Shown here in pieces: positions 36,985 to 45,700 of a stretch of DNA of 64,000 bases (positions within the stretch are counted from its first letter, which is position 1; every line of letters starts with the position of its first letter). Below the pieces are notes generated by a model that had not been told where the DNA came from, did no database searches, and was given only the letters and a program-made list of their open reading frames with translations. Both the position numbers and the translations under genes were made by a program. The DNA comes from G963674685 sp963674685. GTDB taxonomy: Bacteria; Lernaellota; Lernaellaia; JACKCT01. Where the stretch lies: the NCBI GenBank assembly GCA_963674685.2, contig CAXXWT010000005.1:682001-746000 (forward strand), written 5' to 3'.

Positions 36985-37745
36985 TGCGAAAAACCCATGT
37001 GATCATCGCCGTTGCGGCGCTGGCTTTTCTATGTGCAACGAATCTTTTCGCGCATGATTTCTCCGGCGAAAACTTGAGTTACGAATTCGGGTGGAAAGGA
37101 ATCCCCGCCGCCGACGCGACCGTGAAAATCCGGAACGGACAATGCGGCAAACCCTGCTACGGCATCAAGATCGAAATGAAAGGCAAAAAATATCTCGACC
37201 TGTTTTGGAAAGTCCGCGACCGCTTCGAATCCACCTGCCTGAAGGATAATTACGCCACGCAGCGATATGCTTTTTACCAAAGAGAAGGCAGTTTCAATCT
37301 CGATACGGAAATCACTTACAACAAGAAAGCCGGACGGCTGACATCCACGCGCTTTCGCCTGGACAAGAATAAAAACTACAAGGATAAATCGGCCCAGCCG
37401 GAGGTGATATTCGGCCCCCTGGCTTCGATTCTCTACATGAGATCCAACGCCTTAAACGTCGGCGATGAAAAAAGCGTTCAGGTGTTCGACGGCAAAAGGA
37501 CGCACACGCTTTACTGGAAAGTGACGGGCAAAGAAAAAGTGAAAATCGGCATGGGGGAATTCAATGCGCTCAAGCTCATGCCCCGCATCACGAAGTCGTC
37601 TTCCAAAGATGATGACAGCAAGGTCGAAAAGGTCCGAAAAGTCACGATCTGGGTTTCGGATGATCCGTCCCACACGGTCCTGAAAATAGAATCCGAAGCT
37701 TTTGTCGGCAGCGTCTACGCGGAGCTTGTCAACGGCTGGCCCTGA
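36984..37745 (+). CDS. DUF3108 domain protein, periplasmic
   Basis: 253 residues from the ATG at 36984, which shares one base with the upstream stop (TGATG). Signal peptide residues 1-23 end NLFAHDF. The DUF3108 pattern starts with FSGENLSYEFGWKGIPAADATVKI and continues with SYLxT-like strands (YYNKKAGRLTSTRF, VFDGKRTHTLYWKVTGKEKV). It is a paralogue of the product at 13009. Third gene of a tightly overlapping operon. The biochemical role of DUF3108 is not known to me. Confidence 0.85.
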   Translation: MRKTHVIIAVAALAFLCATNLFAHDFSGENLSYEFGWKGIPAADATVKIRNGQCGKPCYGIKIEMKGKKYLDLFWKVRDRFESTCLKDNYATQRYAFYQREGSFNLDTEITYNKKAGRLTSTRFRLDKNKNYKDKSAQPEVIFGPLASILYMRSNALNVGDEKSVQVFDGKRTHTLYWKVTGKEKVKIGMGEFNALKLMPRITKSSSKDDDSKVEKVRKVTIWVSDDPSHTVLKIESEAFVGSVYAELVNGWP

Positions 37746-37788
37746 TAAAAGCAATACGGATTTAACTTTTGTCCTTTATGAGAAAAAA

Positions 37789-38601
37789 ATGAAATCCGTT
37801 TACCGATCCTTTGTCATACTTGTTGTTTGTTGCACCCTATTGCCGCTTATTATCTCCTGCGCGCAAAAAGACGATGACGATGACAGATCGCATGATTCGG
37901 TTGCGGCCGTCGATGACGATGATGATGAAAGCCCCGTCAATGACGACAGCGGCGGGTGCGTCGATGATGATCAAAACGACGATCTTGACGATGACGTCGA
38001 TGACGACGCTGATGATGACACAGCTTCGCCTGACGATGACGCGGATGATGACGCGAGCCCCTGCCCCGAAGATATGGCCTGGATCGATAACGGAAAAATC
38101 GACGCATTCTGCATGGACAAATGGGAGGCGTCCCGGCCGGACGCCTCCGCGGATGCAGAAGGCGCGCAAGACGATTACGCCGCGTCCGTCGCGGGAGTCA
38201 TTCCATGGAAACCCGCGGGCAACGCCCAGGCCCTGCAAGCCTGCGCGGACGCCGGGAAAACGCTTTGCACACCGGACCAGTGGTATTTTGCATGCGCCGG
38301 CCCGGACGATCTGGCTTACGCCTACGGCAACGCATACGGGCCGTATACCTGCAACGGCATCGACGCCTTCAGCCCCGATCCGCACCACCTGGCGCCTACC
38401 GGTTCATTTCCCCAATGCGTAAACCAATGGGGCGTCTATGATCTTAACGGCAACCTCTGGGAGCGCGTTCTGGGCGGCGACGACACGACCGTGCGGGGCG
38501 GCGCGTACAATTGCAGCAATTCGCTGTTGTACCAGCGCTGCGACTACATCCCGGGCTGGACGCCTTCGGCCCTCGGCTTTCGCTGCTGTAAAACACCTTG
38601 A
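37789..38601 (+). CDS. Formylglycine-enzyme-like (SUMF1) lipoprotein with Asp-rich linker
   Basis: 270 residues from ATG 37789; the frame extends upstream into the previous gene. Lipobox LIISC puts acyl Cys at 24, and residues 28-90 are an Asp-rich linker. The C-terminal half has the FGE-sulfatase pattern: DAFCMDKWEAS, then CTPDQWYFACAG, then GVYDLNGNLWERV, then VRGGAYNCS and GFRCCKTP. The domain lacks the usual full FGE length and the paired active-site Cys cannot be confirmed. Many such proteins are structural, ligand-binding C-type-lectin-like folds rather than enzymes. It converges on the radical SAM gene with eight bases between stops. Confidence 0.78.
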   Translation: MKSVYRSFVILVVCCTLLPLIISCAQKDDDDDRSHDSVAAVDDDDDESPVNDDSGGCVDDDQNDDLDDDVDDDADDDTASPDDDADDDASPCPEDMAWIDNGKIDAFCMDKWEASRPDASADAEGAQDDYAASVAGVIPWKPAGNAQALQACADAGKTLCTPDQWYFACAGPDDLAYAYGNAYGPYTCNGIDAFSPDPHHLAPTGSFPQCVNQWGVYDLNGNLWERVLGGDDTTVRGGAYNCSNSLLYQRCDYIPGWTPSALGFRCCKTP

Positions 38602-38609
38602 CGAAGTGA

Positions 38610-39701
38610 TTAACTTTTATCCTCTTGCCCAAAAGCATCTTCACAGGATATGGGCAACTGCGCGGCGTCGAAGGTTTTGCTAAGGTGTTTGTCAATGAAA
38701 TCCGCGTCGTTTGAAATCAGGCATTTGCCGTGGTAACCGGCAAAACAAGGAATGTTCAGGGCCTTTCGCCGGATTTCGTTCATGGACTCGCGCAGCACGT
38801 TCCCCAGAGATATATGCATGAACGGACACGGCAGCACGTCGCCGTAAGGCGTGATGTACAAATTCTTTTTCACGGCGCCGCAGCCGAATCGCCCGGCGTT
38901 GGCGTGCAGATCCGTGCGCACGTTCGGCGATCCATCGACTAATTCCATCAGATATTTCTGGTCGTCTTCATTCAGCAACATATCCGACTTGCCCAGCCAT
39001 CTTCCCGCAGGCGCCGGCATGAGCAGATATATCAGCACCCCGGTTTTTTCCGCCCATTTGAGCAAATCCGTCACACCGCGCGTGCGCAAAGACTGATGCG
39101 TCACGACGGTGTTGACTAAAACCCTGATCCCGGCGTCCAGGGCGCAGCCGACGCCCGTCATGGTTTTTGCGTGCGCGCCGTCGATTCCGCGAAATGCGTC
39201 GTGATCCTTCGCGTCGGCGCTGTCGATGCTGAAAGTCAGGATATCCACGCCGCGCGACTTGATCTCGAACGCTTTTTCCGGTGTGAGCAATGTGCCGTTT
39301 GTCGTGATGGAAATGATATTGCGGCTCGGGCTGCATGCGTTTATGACGTCGAAAAGCCCGTCATAACAAAAAGGCTCGCCGCCCTCGAAAGAAAAATTGA
39401 TCGCGCCAAGCTCCATGCACTCCCCGGCCACGCGCCGGTAATCAGCCAAAGTCATCTTGGCCCGCGAGTCGTCGCGCAGAGCCTGCGCATAGCAATGCCG
39501 GCAATTGAGATTGCAATCGTAATCCAGACCGAAATCCACGTACCAAAGCGGCGGCTGATCGGTGAAACGATCCTTGGCAATCGCTCCCGCCAGGCGCGCG
39601 AGCATAAGCGGCTTTTTCGGAAAAAAAGCGTATTTGAGATCAAGCGAAATTTGTCGAAAATCCGTCATGTTCGATGCCCGAGCCGCCGGCTTTGCCGCCA
39701 T
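38610..39701 (-). CDS. Radical SAM protein with SPASM-like C-terminus
   Basis: 363 residues; MTDFRQIS twelve codons in (39668) is an alternative start. The CxxxCxxC motif is CNLNCRHC (Cys63, 67, 70) within YDCNLNCRHCYAQ, binding the SAM-cleaving [4Fe-4S] cluster. FSFEGGEPF is the GGE SAM-binding motif. The C-terminus has further cysteines (FGCGAVKKNLYITPYGDVLPCPF, then CFAGYHGKC) in a SPASM/Twitch pattern for an auxiliary cluster. Such proteins modify peptides or build cofactors; no precursor peptide or cofactor gene is adjacent, so the substrate is open. Confidence 0.88.
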   Translation of the reverse strand: MAAKPAARASNMTDFRQISLDLKYAFFPKKPLMLARLAGAIAKDRFTDQPPLWYVDFGLDYDCNLNCRHCYAQALRDDSRAKMTLADYRRVAGECMELGAINFSFEGGEPFCYDGLFDVINACSPSRNIISITTNGTLLTPEKAFEIKSRGVDILTFSIDSADAKDHDAFRGIDGAHAKTMTGVGCALDAGIRVLVNTVVTHQSLRTRGVTDLLKWAEKTGVLIYLLMPAPAGRWLGKSDMLLNEDDQKYLMELVDGSPNVRTDLHANAGRFGCGAVKKNLYITPYGDVLPCPFMHISLGNVLRESMNEIRRKALNIPCFAGYHGKCLISNDADFIDKHLSKTFDAAQLPISCEDAFGQEDKS

Positions 39702-39928
39702 GTGAATGGTCTAAAGAAAATCTTTCACAATCGATAAGAAAAGGCAAATAGTCGTTTTTGTCTCGGCGCTTTTGCGAATACCTGGTATGGTGTCCGTCAC
39801 CGCGGAAATCGAGGTATGGCAACATCACGGAAATTCGAAAAATGCGACGATTAACTGGCAATTCACAACAAAGGACGCAAGGATAAAACTGAGAAGGCTT
39901 TATCCAACATTACAGGTGTGACATGACA

Positions 39929-41170
39929 CTAGTCTAGCTGCTGATGCACAAATAAGACACTTAGGTCGCCTCTGAAAACTGGCTGATTCGGGATGCATCC
40001 CGAATTGTGTCTATATTGTAAATAATATTCATGTTGTCCCTGATTAGCACCAACCAGGCCATTTAATCCAAATCCAAACCGCATCTGAGTCGAACTTCCG
40101 GGAGCTGTATACACATTTGTGGCTCCGATAGCGGAATTTTGAATGCAAATAGAATTGAAAAGATCATTTATTCTTAAATCGAAGGTACATGATGGATTGC
40201 TATTATTGAATTCAATAATAGCATTTCCCGTACCAACGACAAAGAAAAATCCATCTTCCGGGGCATCAACTGAGAAAGAACGAATAGTTTGCCAATCTTC
40301 TAATCCCTCCCATGAAACTAATTCTGATGTACAAATACTTTTTGTACCAACGATTCCAAATGGCCCCTGCGGTCCTTGCGGCCCTTCCGCGCCTGTCGCA
40401 CCTTGCGGTCCTTCTGGTCCTATTGCGCCTTGTGAGCCTTCTGGACCTGCCGGGCCTTGCGGTCCCTCTGGCCCTGTAGCACCTTGTGAGCCTTCTGGAC
40501 CTGCCGGGCCTTGCGGTCCCTCTGGCCCTGTAGCACCTTGTGAGCCTTCTGGACCTGCCGGGCCTTGCGGTCCCTCTGGCCCTGTCGCACCTTGCGGTCC
40601 TTCTGGTCCTATTGCGCCTTGTGAGCCTTCTGGACCTGCCGGGCCTTGCGGTCCCTCTGGCCCTGTAGCACCTTGCGGTCCCTCTGGCCCTGTCTCGCCT
40701 TGCAGTAGATGTGCTTCATCATTAGCCGTAAGGCCGTACTGATTTTCCACCACGATCCTAATGTCTTCATATCCAGCATCGAACCACTGTTCGATGTCCC
40801 AGCCATCAGAAACTAGTAATGCCTCAATTTGAGAGTCAGTACTATTGGAAGCAATCACAGGAAGTTCTCTTTCGATTTCAGGATGATTCAACGGATAAAC
40901 GAAAACTCGGCTGTTGGTCAGATTCTGGCCCAAGATCAGAATCCCGTTTGCGACAAGGTCAGGCTGTGCGATCGAATTGCCTTTGACCGTTTGAATTATG
41001 GGGGCTTGGCCGCTCGTGTCGTCATCAATCCCAACATCATCATCCATGACGTAATCATCATCAATTGCTTCATCATCTTCATCATTTCCGCCACTGCTCT
41101 CGTAGCATCCAAAAGCTACAAAAATTGAAAACACAGTGGTCATCAAAATAACACCTAATAAAGCACGCAT
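39929..41170 (-). CDS. Collagen-like repeat lipoprotein
   Basis: 413 residues from ATG 41170, which has AAGGAGG upstream; the frame begins ten codons earlier. Lipobox FVAFGC gives acyl Cys22, followed by a short Asp/Glu linker. An immunoglobulin-like head (residues 55-155, IIQTVKGNSIAQPD) precedes 38 uninterrupted Gly-X-Y triplets (158-271), mostly GPE/GPQ/GAT/GPA/GSQ. A C-terminal beta domain of about 140 residues follows and probably trimerises, as in C1q-type or phage-fibre collagens. A trimeric surface stalk is the likely form. The flanks are clearly more AT-rich than neighbouring genes, hinting at transfer. Confidence 0.85.
   Translation of the reverse strand: MRALLGVILMTTVFSIFVAFGCYESSGGNDEDDEAIDDDYVMDDDVGIDDDTSGQAPIIQTVKGNSIAQPDLVANGILILGQNLTNSRVFVYPLNHPEIERELPVIASNSTDSQIEALLVSDGWDIEQWFDAGYEDIRIVVENQYGLTANDEAHLLQGETGPEGPQGATGPEGPQGPAGPEGSQGAIGPEGPQGATGPEGPQGPAGPEGSQGATGPEGPQGPAGPEGSQGATGPEGPQGPAGPEGSQGAIGPEGPQGATGAEGPQGPQGPFGIVGTKSICTSELVSWEGLEDWQTIRSFSVDAPEDGFFFVVGTGNAIIEFNNSNPSCTFDLRINDLFNSICIQNSAIGATNVYTAPGSSTQMRFGFGLNGLVGANQGQHEYYLQYRHNSGCIPNQPVFRGDLSVLFVHQQLD
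40358..40699 (-). repeat. Coding tandem repeat with 54-bp period (collagen)
   Basis: Near-identical 54-bp units, each encoding GATGPEGPQGPAGPEGSQ, recur through the collagen segment; a few units are 36 bp. The near-identity at DNA level points to recent expansion by slippage or recombination. Confidence 0.9.
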
Positions 41171-41546
41171 TTTAACCTCCTTGAGAACTTCTTTATTCAT
41201 TGCGAACGTTTGAACTCAACCTACTATTCTCATTTGGCACGCAAACAGAAAATTGGAAATTTATGTGCCTATTATTAAATTATATTTGTATTGTATTTCC
41301 AGCCGAAGCATTTTGTCAACAACATTCTCTTGAATTTGCAAATTACTTAAAATCCTGTAAAACTTCCCGAGGAATTCGGGAAAGTGCTTTCATACAATAT
41401 AATAATTTGTCATAATAGTGGGACATTTCTGGTGTTTCAGGTGAAATTCGTCCAACGACTTCGCCGAGGCCATTGACCTTTTGCGCGTGATGCTGTCCAA
41501 TAATCTCAACTTTTCCTGTTTCAACTTCAAAAAAGCGGAGTGACTT
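41171..41546. other. AT-rich intergenic region
   Basis: About 375 bases, noticeably AT-rich on the collagen-gene side. No gene supported. Ends in GGAGTGAC, the ribosome site of the symporter gene. Confidence 0.5.
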
Positions 41547-42893
41547 TTGGACCTGATTCTATCGTTTTTAGGCAAAGTCAGCGGCTTCATCTGGGGGCCG
41601 TATTTTCTGATTCCCATGCTGGTCGCCACCGGCGTATTCATCACGATCCGCCTGCGTTTGATTCAATTGCGGGGCCTGATTCACGGTTTCCAACTCATCA
41701 GCGGAAAGTACGACAAGGATATGGACCCGGGCGAAATCACGCATTTCCAGGCCCTTTCCGCCGCCCTGTCGGCCACCATCGGCACGGGCAATATCGCCGG
41801 CGTGGCCACGGCGATAGCATCCGGCGGTCCGGGCGCCGTGTTCTGGATGTGGGTCACCGCGGTGCTGGGCATGTCTTTGAAATTTTCCAGTTGCACACTG
41901 GCTGTTTTGTATCGAAAGGAAAACGAAGACGGCACCATCAGCGGCGGCCCGATGCACTACATCACCATCGGGATGAAACAGAAATGGCTGGGCTGGCTTT
42001 TCGCCCTGTTCGCCATGATCGCCAGCTTCGGCATCGGGAACATGGTCCAGGCCAACTCCGTGGCGGCGCCTTTGGCCGACAACTATCACATCCCGAAATT
42101 GTTGACCGGACTCGTTCTGGCGGTTTTGACCGGACTCGTCATTATCGGCGGCATCAAACGCATCGCGAACGTGGCCTCGAAAATCGTTCCCTTCATGTCT
42201 CTGGTATACGTCGCGGGCGCGGTTTTGATCCTCATATTGCTCTGGGACAGAATCCCCGGCGCTTTCGCCGAAATATTCTCCGGCGCTTTTTCCGGGCGCA
42301 GCGCGGCGGGAGGCGTAGCCGGTTACACGGTCATGCAGGCCATGCGTTTCGGAATCGCGCGGGGCGTGTTTTCCAACGAATCGGGCCTGGGCAGCGCGCC
42401 CATCGCGCACGCCGCGGCGCGCACCAAGGAACCGGTCCGCGAAGGTCTGGTCGCCATGCTGGGTCCTTTGATCGACACGCTGATCATCTGCTCGATGACC
42501 GCCCTTGTCATCCTCGTCACCGGCGAGTGGAAAAGCGGTCTGACCGGCGCAACGCTCAGCAGCCAGGCTTTCGACAGCGCGCTGCCCATAGTCGGACAGG
42601 CCGTCGTGTCCTTCGGGTTGGTCTTTTTCGCATTTTCCACGCTGATCAGCTGGTCCTATTACGGCGACCGGAGCACCGAGTTCATCTTTGGCCCGAGAGC
42701 CGTGATGCCTTATCGCATCTTTTACACGCTGCTCATCCCTTTGGGGGCGGCGTTCAAGCTGGAACTGGTGTGGACTTTTTCCGACATCACCAACGCACTG
42801 ATGGCGCTGCCGAATCTCATTGCCCTCATCGCGCTTTCCGGGGTTGTCGCCATGGCGACGAAGGACTATTTCAAAAGGCAGTTCGGAAATTAA
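41547..42893 (+). CDS. Alanine/glycine:cation symporter (AGCS family)
   Basis: 448 residues from a TTG with GGAGTGA five bases upstream. The AGCS signature is clear: ATIGTGNIAGVATAIASGGPGAVFWMW (positions about 78-104), ENEDGTISGGPMHYI and GVFSNESGLGSAPIAHAAA. About ten TM helices are visible. It is an inner-membrane Na+- or H+-coupled uptake carrier for alanine or glycine. A frame of similar length on the same strand (41540-42979) is a GC-rich shadow. Monocistronic. Confidence 0.95.
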   Translation: MDLILSFLGKVSGFIWGPYFLIPMLVATGVFITIRLRLIQLRGLIHGFQLISGKYDKDMDPGEITHFQALSAALSATIGTGNIAGVATAIASGGPGAVFWMWVTAVLGMSLKFSSCTLAVLYRKENEDGTISGGPMHYITIGMKQKWLGWLFALFAMIASFGIGNMVQANSVAAPLADNYHIPKLLTGLVLAVLTGLVIIGGIKRIANVASKIVPFMSLVYVAGAVLILILLWDRIPGAFAEIFSGAFSGRSAAGGVAGYTVMQAMRFGIARGVFSNESGLGSAPIAHAAARTKEPVREGLVAMLGPLIDTLIICSMTALVILVTGEWKSGLTGATLSSQAFDSALPIVGQAVVSFGLVFFAFSTLISWSYYGDRSTEFIFGPRAVMPYRIFYTLLIPLGAAFKLELVWTFSDITNALMALPNLIALIALSGVVAMATKDYFKRQFGN

Positions 42894-43160
42894 AATATCT
42901 CATAATATTCAAGACTTACACCAACCATCCTTTCCATACGTTACAATCTCGTTACGTTAAAATGCTTTACAGGCATTAAGCGATATGTTAATTGCCAGAC
43001 GCTAACTTTTTGTGATTTTCATGACTTTTTCGGGGCAATCAGACTATCGGTTCGGACTAAGCGGACCGGAGTGTGTTCGTGCATTTTTTTGCATAAACAC
43101 ACAAATATGTGTGCCAGATTTGAACGAAATTGAACGATAAATTTGAAAGGTTGGTTTGCA
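42894..43160. other. Intergenic region before the Cys-rich operon
   Basis: About 265 AT-leaning bases that must contain the promoter of the six-gene operon starting at 43161. I could not identify convincing -35/-10 boxes or an operator. Confidence 0.4.
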
Positions 43161-45662
43161 ATGAAGGCCTGGAAGCTGATGGCGGTGGTTTTTTCAATTT
43201 TCTCGGCAACAGGAGCCTTGGCTGCGCCGGGAGACTGGATTGATCTCGGGGCGATAAGCGGCGCGGATACAATTTACGAACTTTATGAGGCGTCCAACGG
43301 AACCATTTACGTCGGAACCAATGACAACATGGCGTCCGTTAAAAAATCGACGAACGGCGGAGTCAGTTGGTCCAGTACAAGCGATCTCTGGCTTGGTACG
43401 ACGCGGGTTTATTCCATTACAGAGGACTCCGACGGAGTCATTTACGCCGCCTCACAATATTATCCCGGGATTATGCGGCATGGTTACGTCTATCGGAGCA
43501 GCAACGGCGGTTCATCCTGGACCCTGACCTTCAACCCGGATTCCGAATATACATACGATCTCATCTGCGCGCACAACGACTATCTCATCGGAGGAACGCA
43601 GTATTATACGAGCTTCGAAAACAATGCCCGGGCCATAAGATCAACGGACGGAGCCGATTCATGGGGAACAGCCCGATTGGGTACGAATGACGGCGTCCGG
43701 GTGGTCTTTGAATCCTCCGACAATTATCTTTTCGCCGGCACCGACACCAATGGCGAGTTATGGCGAAGCACGGACAATGCCTCGAACTGGTCGCTGATTT
43801 TCGAGCCGCCGGGAACCACTATTATTTTGTCGATTGGCGAGGATACAAACGGAAACATATATATCGGAGCGTACCCCAACGGAGATATTTTCAAATCCAC
43901 CGACGGCGGTGCAAACTGGAATTACACGGCTGATGTCGCCGGCGTGAGTTCAATCAGAACTATACTCGGTACATCTGATGGAAGCATATATTTCGGACAC
44001 GTCGGCGATACGGAAATTTACCGCAGCACCGACGGCGGCGATTCCTGGACGGCCGAGGCGCAGTTTTCCAGTACAACACATATCAACTCATTGATCGAAA
44101 GTTCCGACGGATACATATACGCCGGCGCTGGAAACGACGGCCATGTGTACAAACGCCCCGTCTGCCCCGGAGGCTGCCTTGCCGACGGCCAATGCTTCGC
44201 CAACGGAGAAACGAACCCCGACAATGTCTGCCAGATTTGCGATATTGCTCAATCCGTCGGCGGATGGTCGGACAACGACGGTGAAACATGCGACGACGGG
44301 CTTTACTGCACCGGGATCGACGAATGCGACGGAGGCACTTGTTCGGCGCATTCCAACGCGCCCTGCCCTGACGACAACGTCTGGTGCAACGGCGACGAAA
44401 CATGCGACGAAGGCACGCACGCCTGCGGCCATTCAGGAACGCCATGTCCCAGCGACGGTGTTTACTGCAACGGCCAGGAAAGCTGCGACGAGCAAAATGA
44501 GCAGTGCGTTCACATCAACGAGCCATGCCCCGACGACGGGCTTTGGTGCAACGGCGACGAAACCTGCGATGAAGGCAACTTCCAATGCGGACACACCGGC
44601 GACCGTTGCACCGACGACGGGACCTGGTGCAACGGCGCGGAAAGCTGCGATGAAACCGGCGATCAGTGCCTGCATATCAACGAGCCGTGTCCCGACGACG
44701 GGCTTTGGTGCAACGGCATCGAGTCCTGCAATGAAGGTGCGCAAAGTTGCGAAACCACGGGCGATCCCTGCCCTGAGGACAACACCTTCTGCAACGGTGA
44801 AAACGGCTGCAACGAAGACAACGATGCGTGTGAGCCGGTCAACGTGCCGTGCGGCGACGACGGACTGTGGTGCAACGGCGTGGAATCCTGCAATGAAATC
44901 GACGACCAATGCCTGCACTCAGGCGATCCGTGCCTGCAGGATGATTTCTGGTGCAACGGCGACGAGTATTGCGACGAGGACGCCGACGAATGCGCGCACG
45001 AAGGCAATCCCTGTGACGACGGCGAATTCTGCAACGGCGAAGAAGTTTGCACGGAACCCACGCAGTCCTGCAGCGAGGGAGCGCCGCCCTGCGTCGACGA
45101 CGGCCTTTACTGCAATGGCGACGAATCCTGCGACGAAGTGGGCGACGAATGCACCCACGAGGGCAATCCCTGTGACGACGGCGTTTTCTGCAACGGCGCG
45201 GAAGAATGCGTGGAAGACGGCGACGACTGCGAGCACGGCGAAGATCCATGCCCCGACGACGGCCTCTGGTGCACCGGGGAAGAATCCTGCAACGAGCAGG
45301 AGGAAGAATGCGAGACCACGGGCAATCCCTGCGACGACGGCGAATTCTGCAACGGCGAAGAGACCTGCGATGAAGATAACCAGAGCTGCGACGAAGGTGA
45401 AGATCCCTGCCCCGACGACGGCTTATATTGCACCGGCGAAGAAAGCTGCGACGAGCAGACCGACGAATGTATGCAATCGGGCGATCCTTGCGAGTTGAAC
45501 GAGACCTGCAACGAGCAGGAGGATCAATGCATCGATCTCTTGAGCGACGATGATACGACCTCGGATGATGACTATACATCGGACGACGATACGGACGACG
45601 AGGAAAGTTCCGGGCGAAGCGGCAGCGACAGCGATGATACCGGCGGCGGCTGCGGATGCTGA
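43161..45662 (+). CDS. Secreted BNR-head, four-Cys repeat protein with GCGC terminus
   Basis: 833 residues from ATG 43161. Signal peptide to about 22 (ATGALAA). The head (25-330) contains BNR/Asp-box turns at regular spacing (KKSTNGGVSW, YRSSNGGSSW, WRSTDNASNW, FKSTDGGANW, YRSTDGGDSW), implying a six- or seven-bladed propeller. The connector CPGGCLADGQCFANGETN has the NPDNVCQIC and Trp seen in its three relatives. Fifteen repeats of about 25 residues (C-x-DDG-x-W-C-NG-x-E-x-C) and one degenerate copy follow. An Asp/Thr tail ends SDDTGGGCGC. First gene of a tight six-gene operon. Probably surface-exposed; ligand unknown. Confidence 0.85.
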   Translation: MKAWKLMAVVFSIFSATGALAAPGDWIDLGAISGADTIYELYEASNGTIYVGTNDNMASVKKSTNGGVSWSSTSDLWLGTTRVYSITEDSDGVIYAASQYYPGIMRHGYVYRSSNGGSSWTLTFNPDSEYTYDLICAHNDYLIGGTQYYTSFENNARAIRSTDGADSWGTARLGTNDGVRVVFESSDNYLFAGTDTNGELWRSTDNASNWSLIFEPPGTTIILSIGEDTNGNIYIGAYPNGDIFKSTDGGANWNYTADVAGVSSIRTILGTSDGSIYFGHVGDTEIYRSTDGGDSWTAEAQFSSTTHINSLIESSDGYIYAGAGNDGHVYKRPVCPGGCLADGQCFANGETNPDNVCQICDIAQSVGGWSDNDGETCDDGLYCTGIDECDGGTCSAHSNAPCPDDNVWCNGDETCDEGTHACGHSGTPCPSDGVYCNGQESCDEQNEQCVHINEPCPDDGLWCNGDETCDEGNFQCGHTGDRCTDDGTWCNGAESCDETGDQCLHINEPCPDDGLWCNGIESCNEGAQSCETTGDPCPEDNTFCNGENGCNEDNDACEPVNVPCGDDGLWCNGVESCNEIDDQCLHSGDPCLQDDFWCNGDEYCDEDADECAHEGNPCDDGEFCNGEEVCTEPTQSCSEGAPPCVDDGLYCNGDESCDEVGDECTHEGNPCDDGVFCNGAEECVEDGDDCEHGEDPCPDDGLWCTGEESCNEQEEECETTGNPCDDGEFCNGEETCDEDNQSCDEGEDPCPDDGLYCTGEESCDEQTDECMQSGDPCELNETCNEQEDQCIDLLSDDDTTSDDDYTSDDDTDDEESSGRSGSDSDDTGGGCGC

Positions 45663-45700
45663 AATGACAATGTGATTTGAATCATTTCCTGGGAGAAAAA

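Noticed and set aside
40358..40699. CRISPR or non-coding tandem repeat
   Set aside because: The 54-bp period translates to uninterrupted Gly-X-Y triplets within a complete lipoprotein gene.
41540..42979. 479-codon plus-strand frame overlapping the symporter
   Set aside because: Arg/His/Gly-rich shadow in another phase; the 448-residue frame has the AGCS signature and TM helices.
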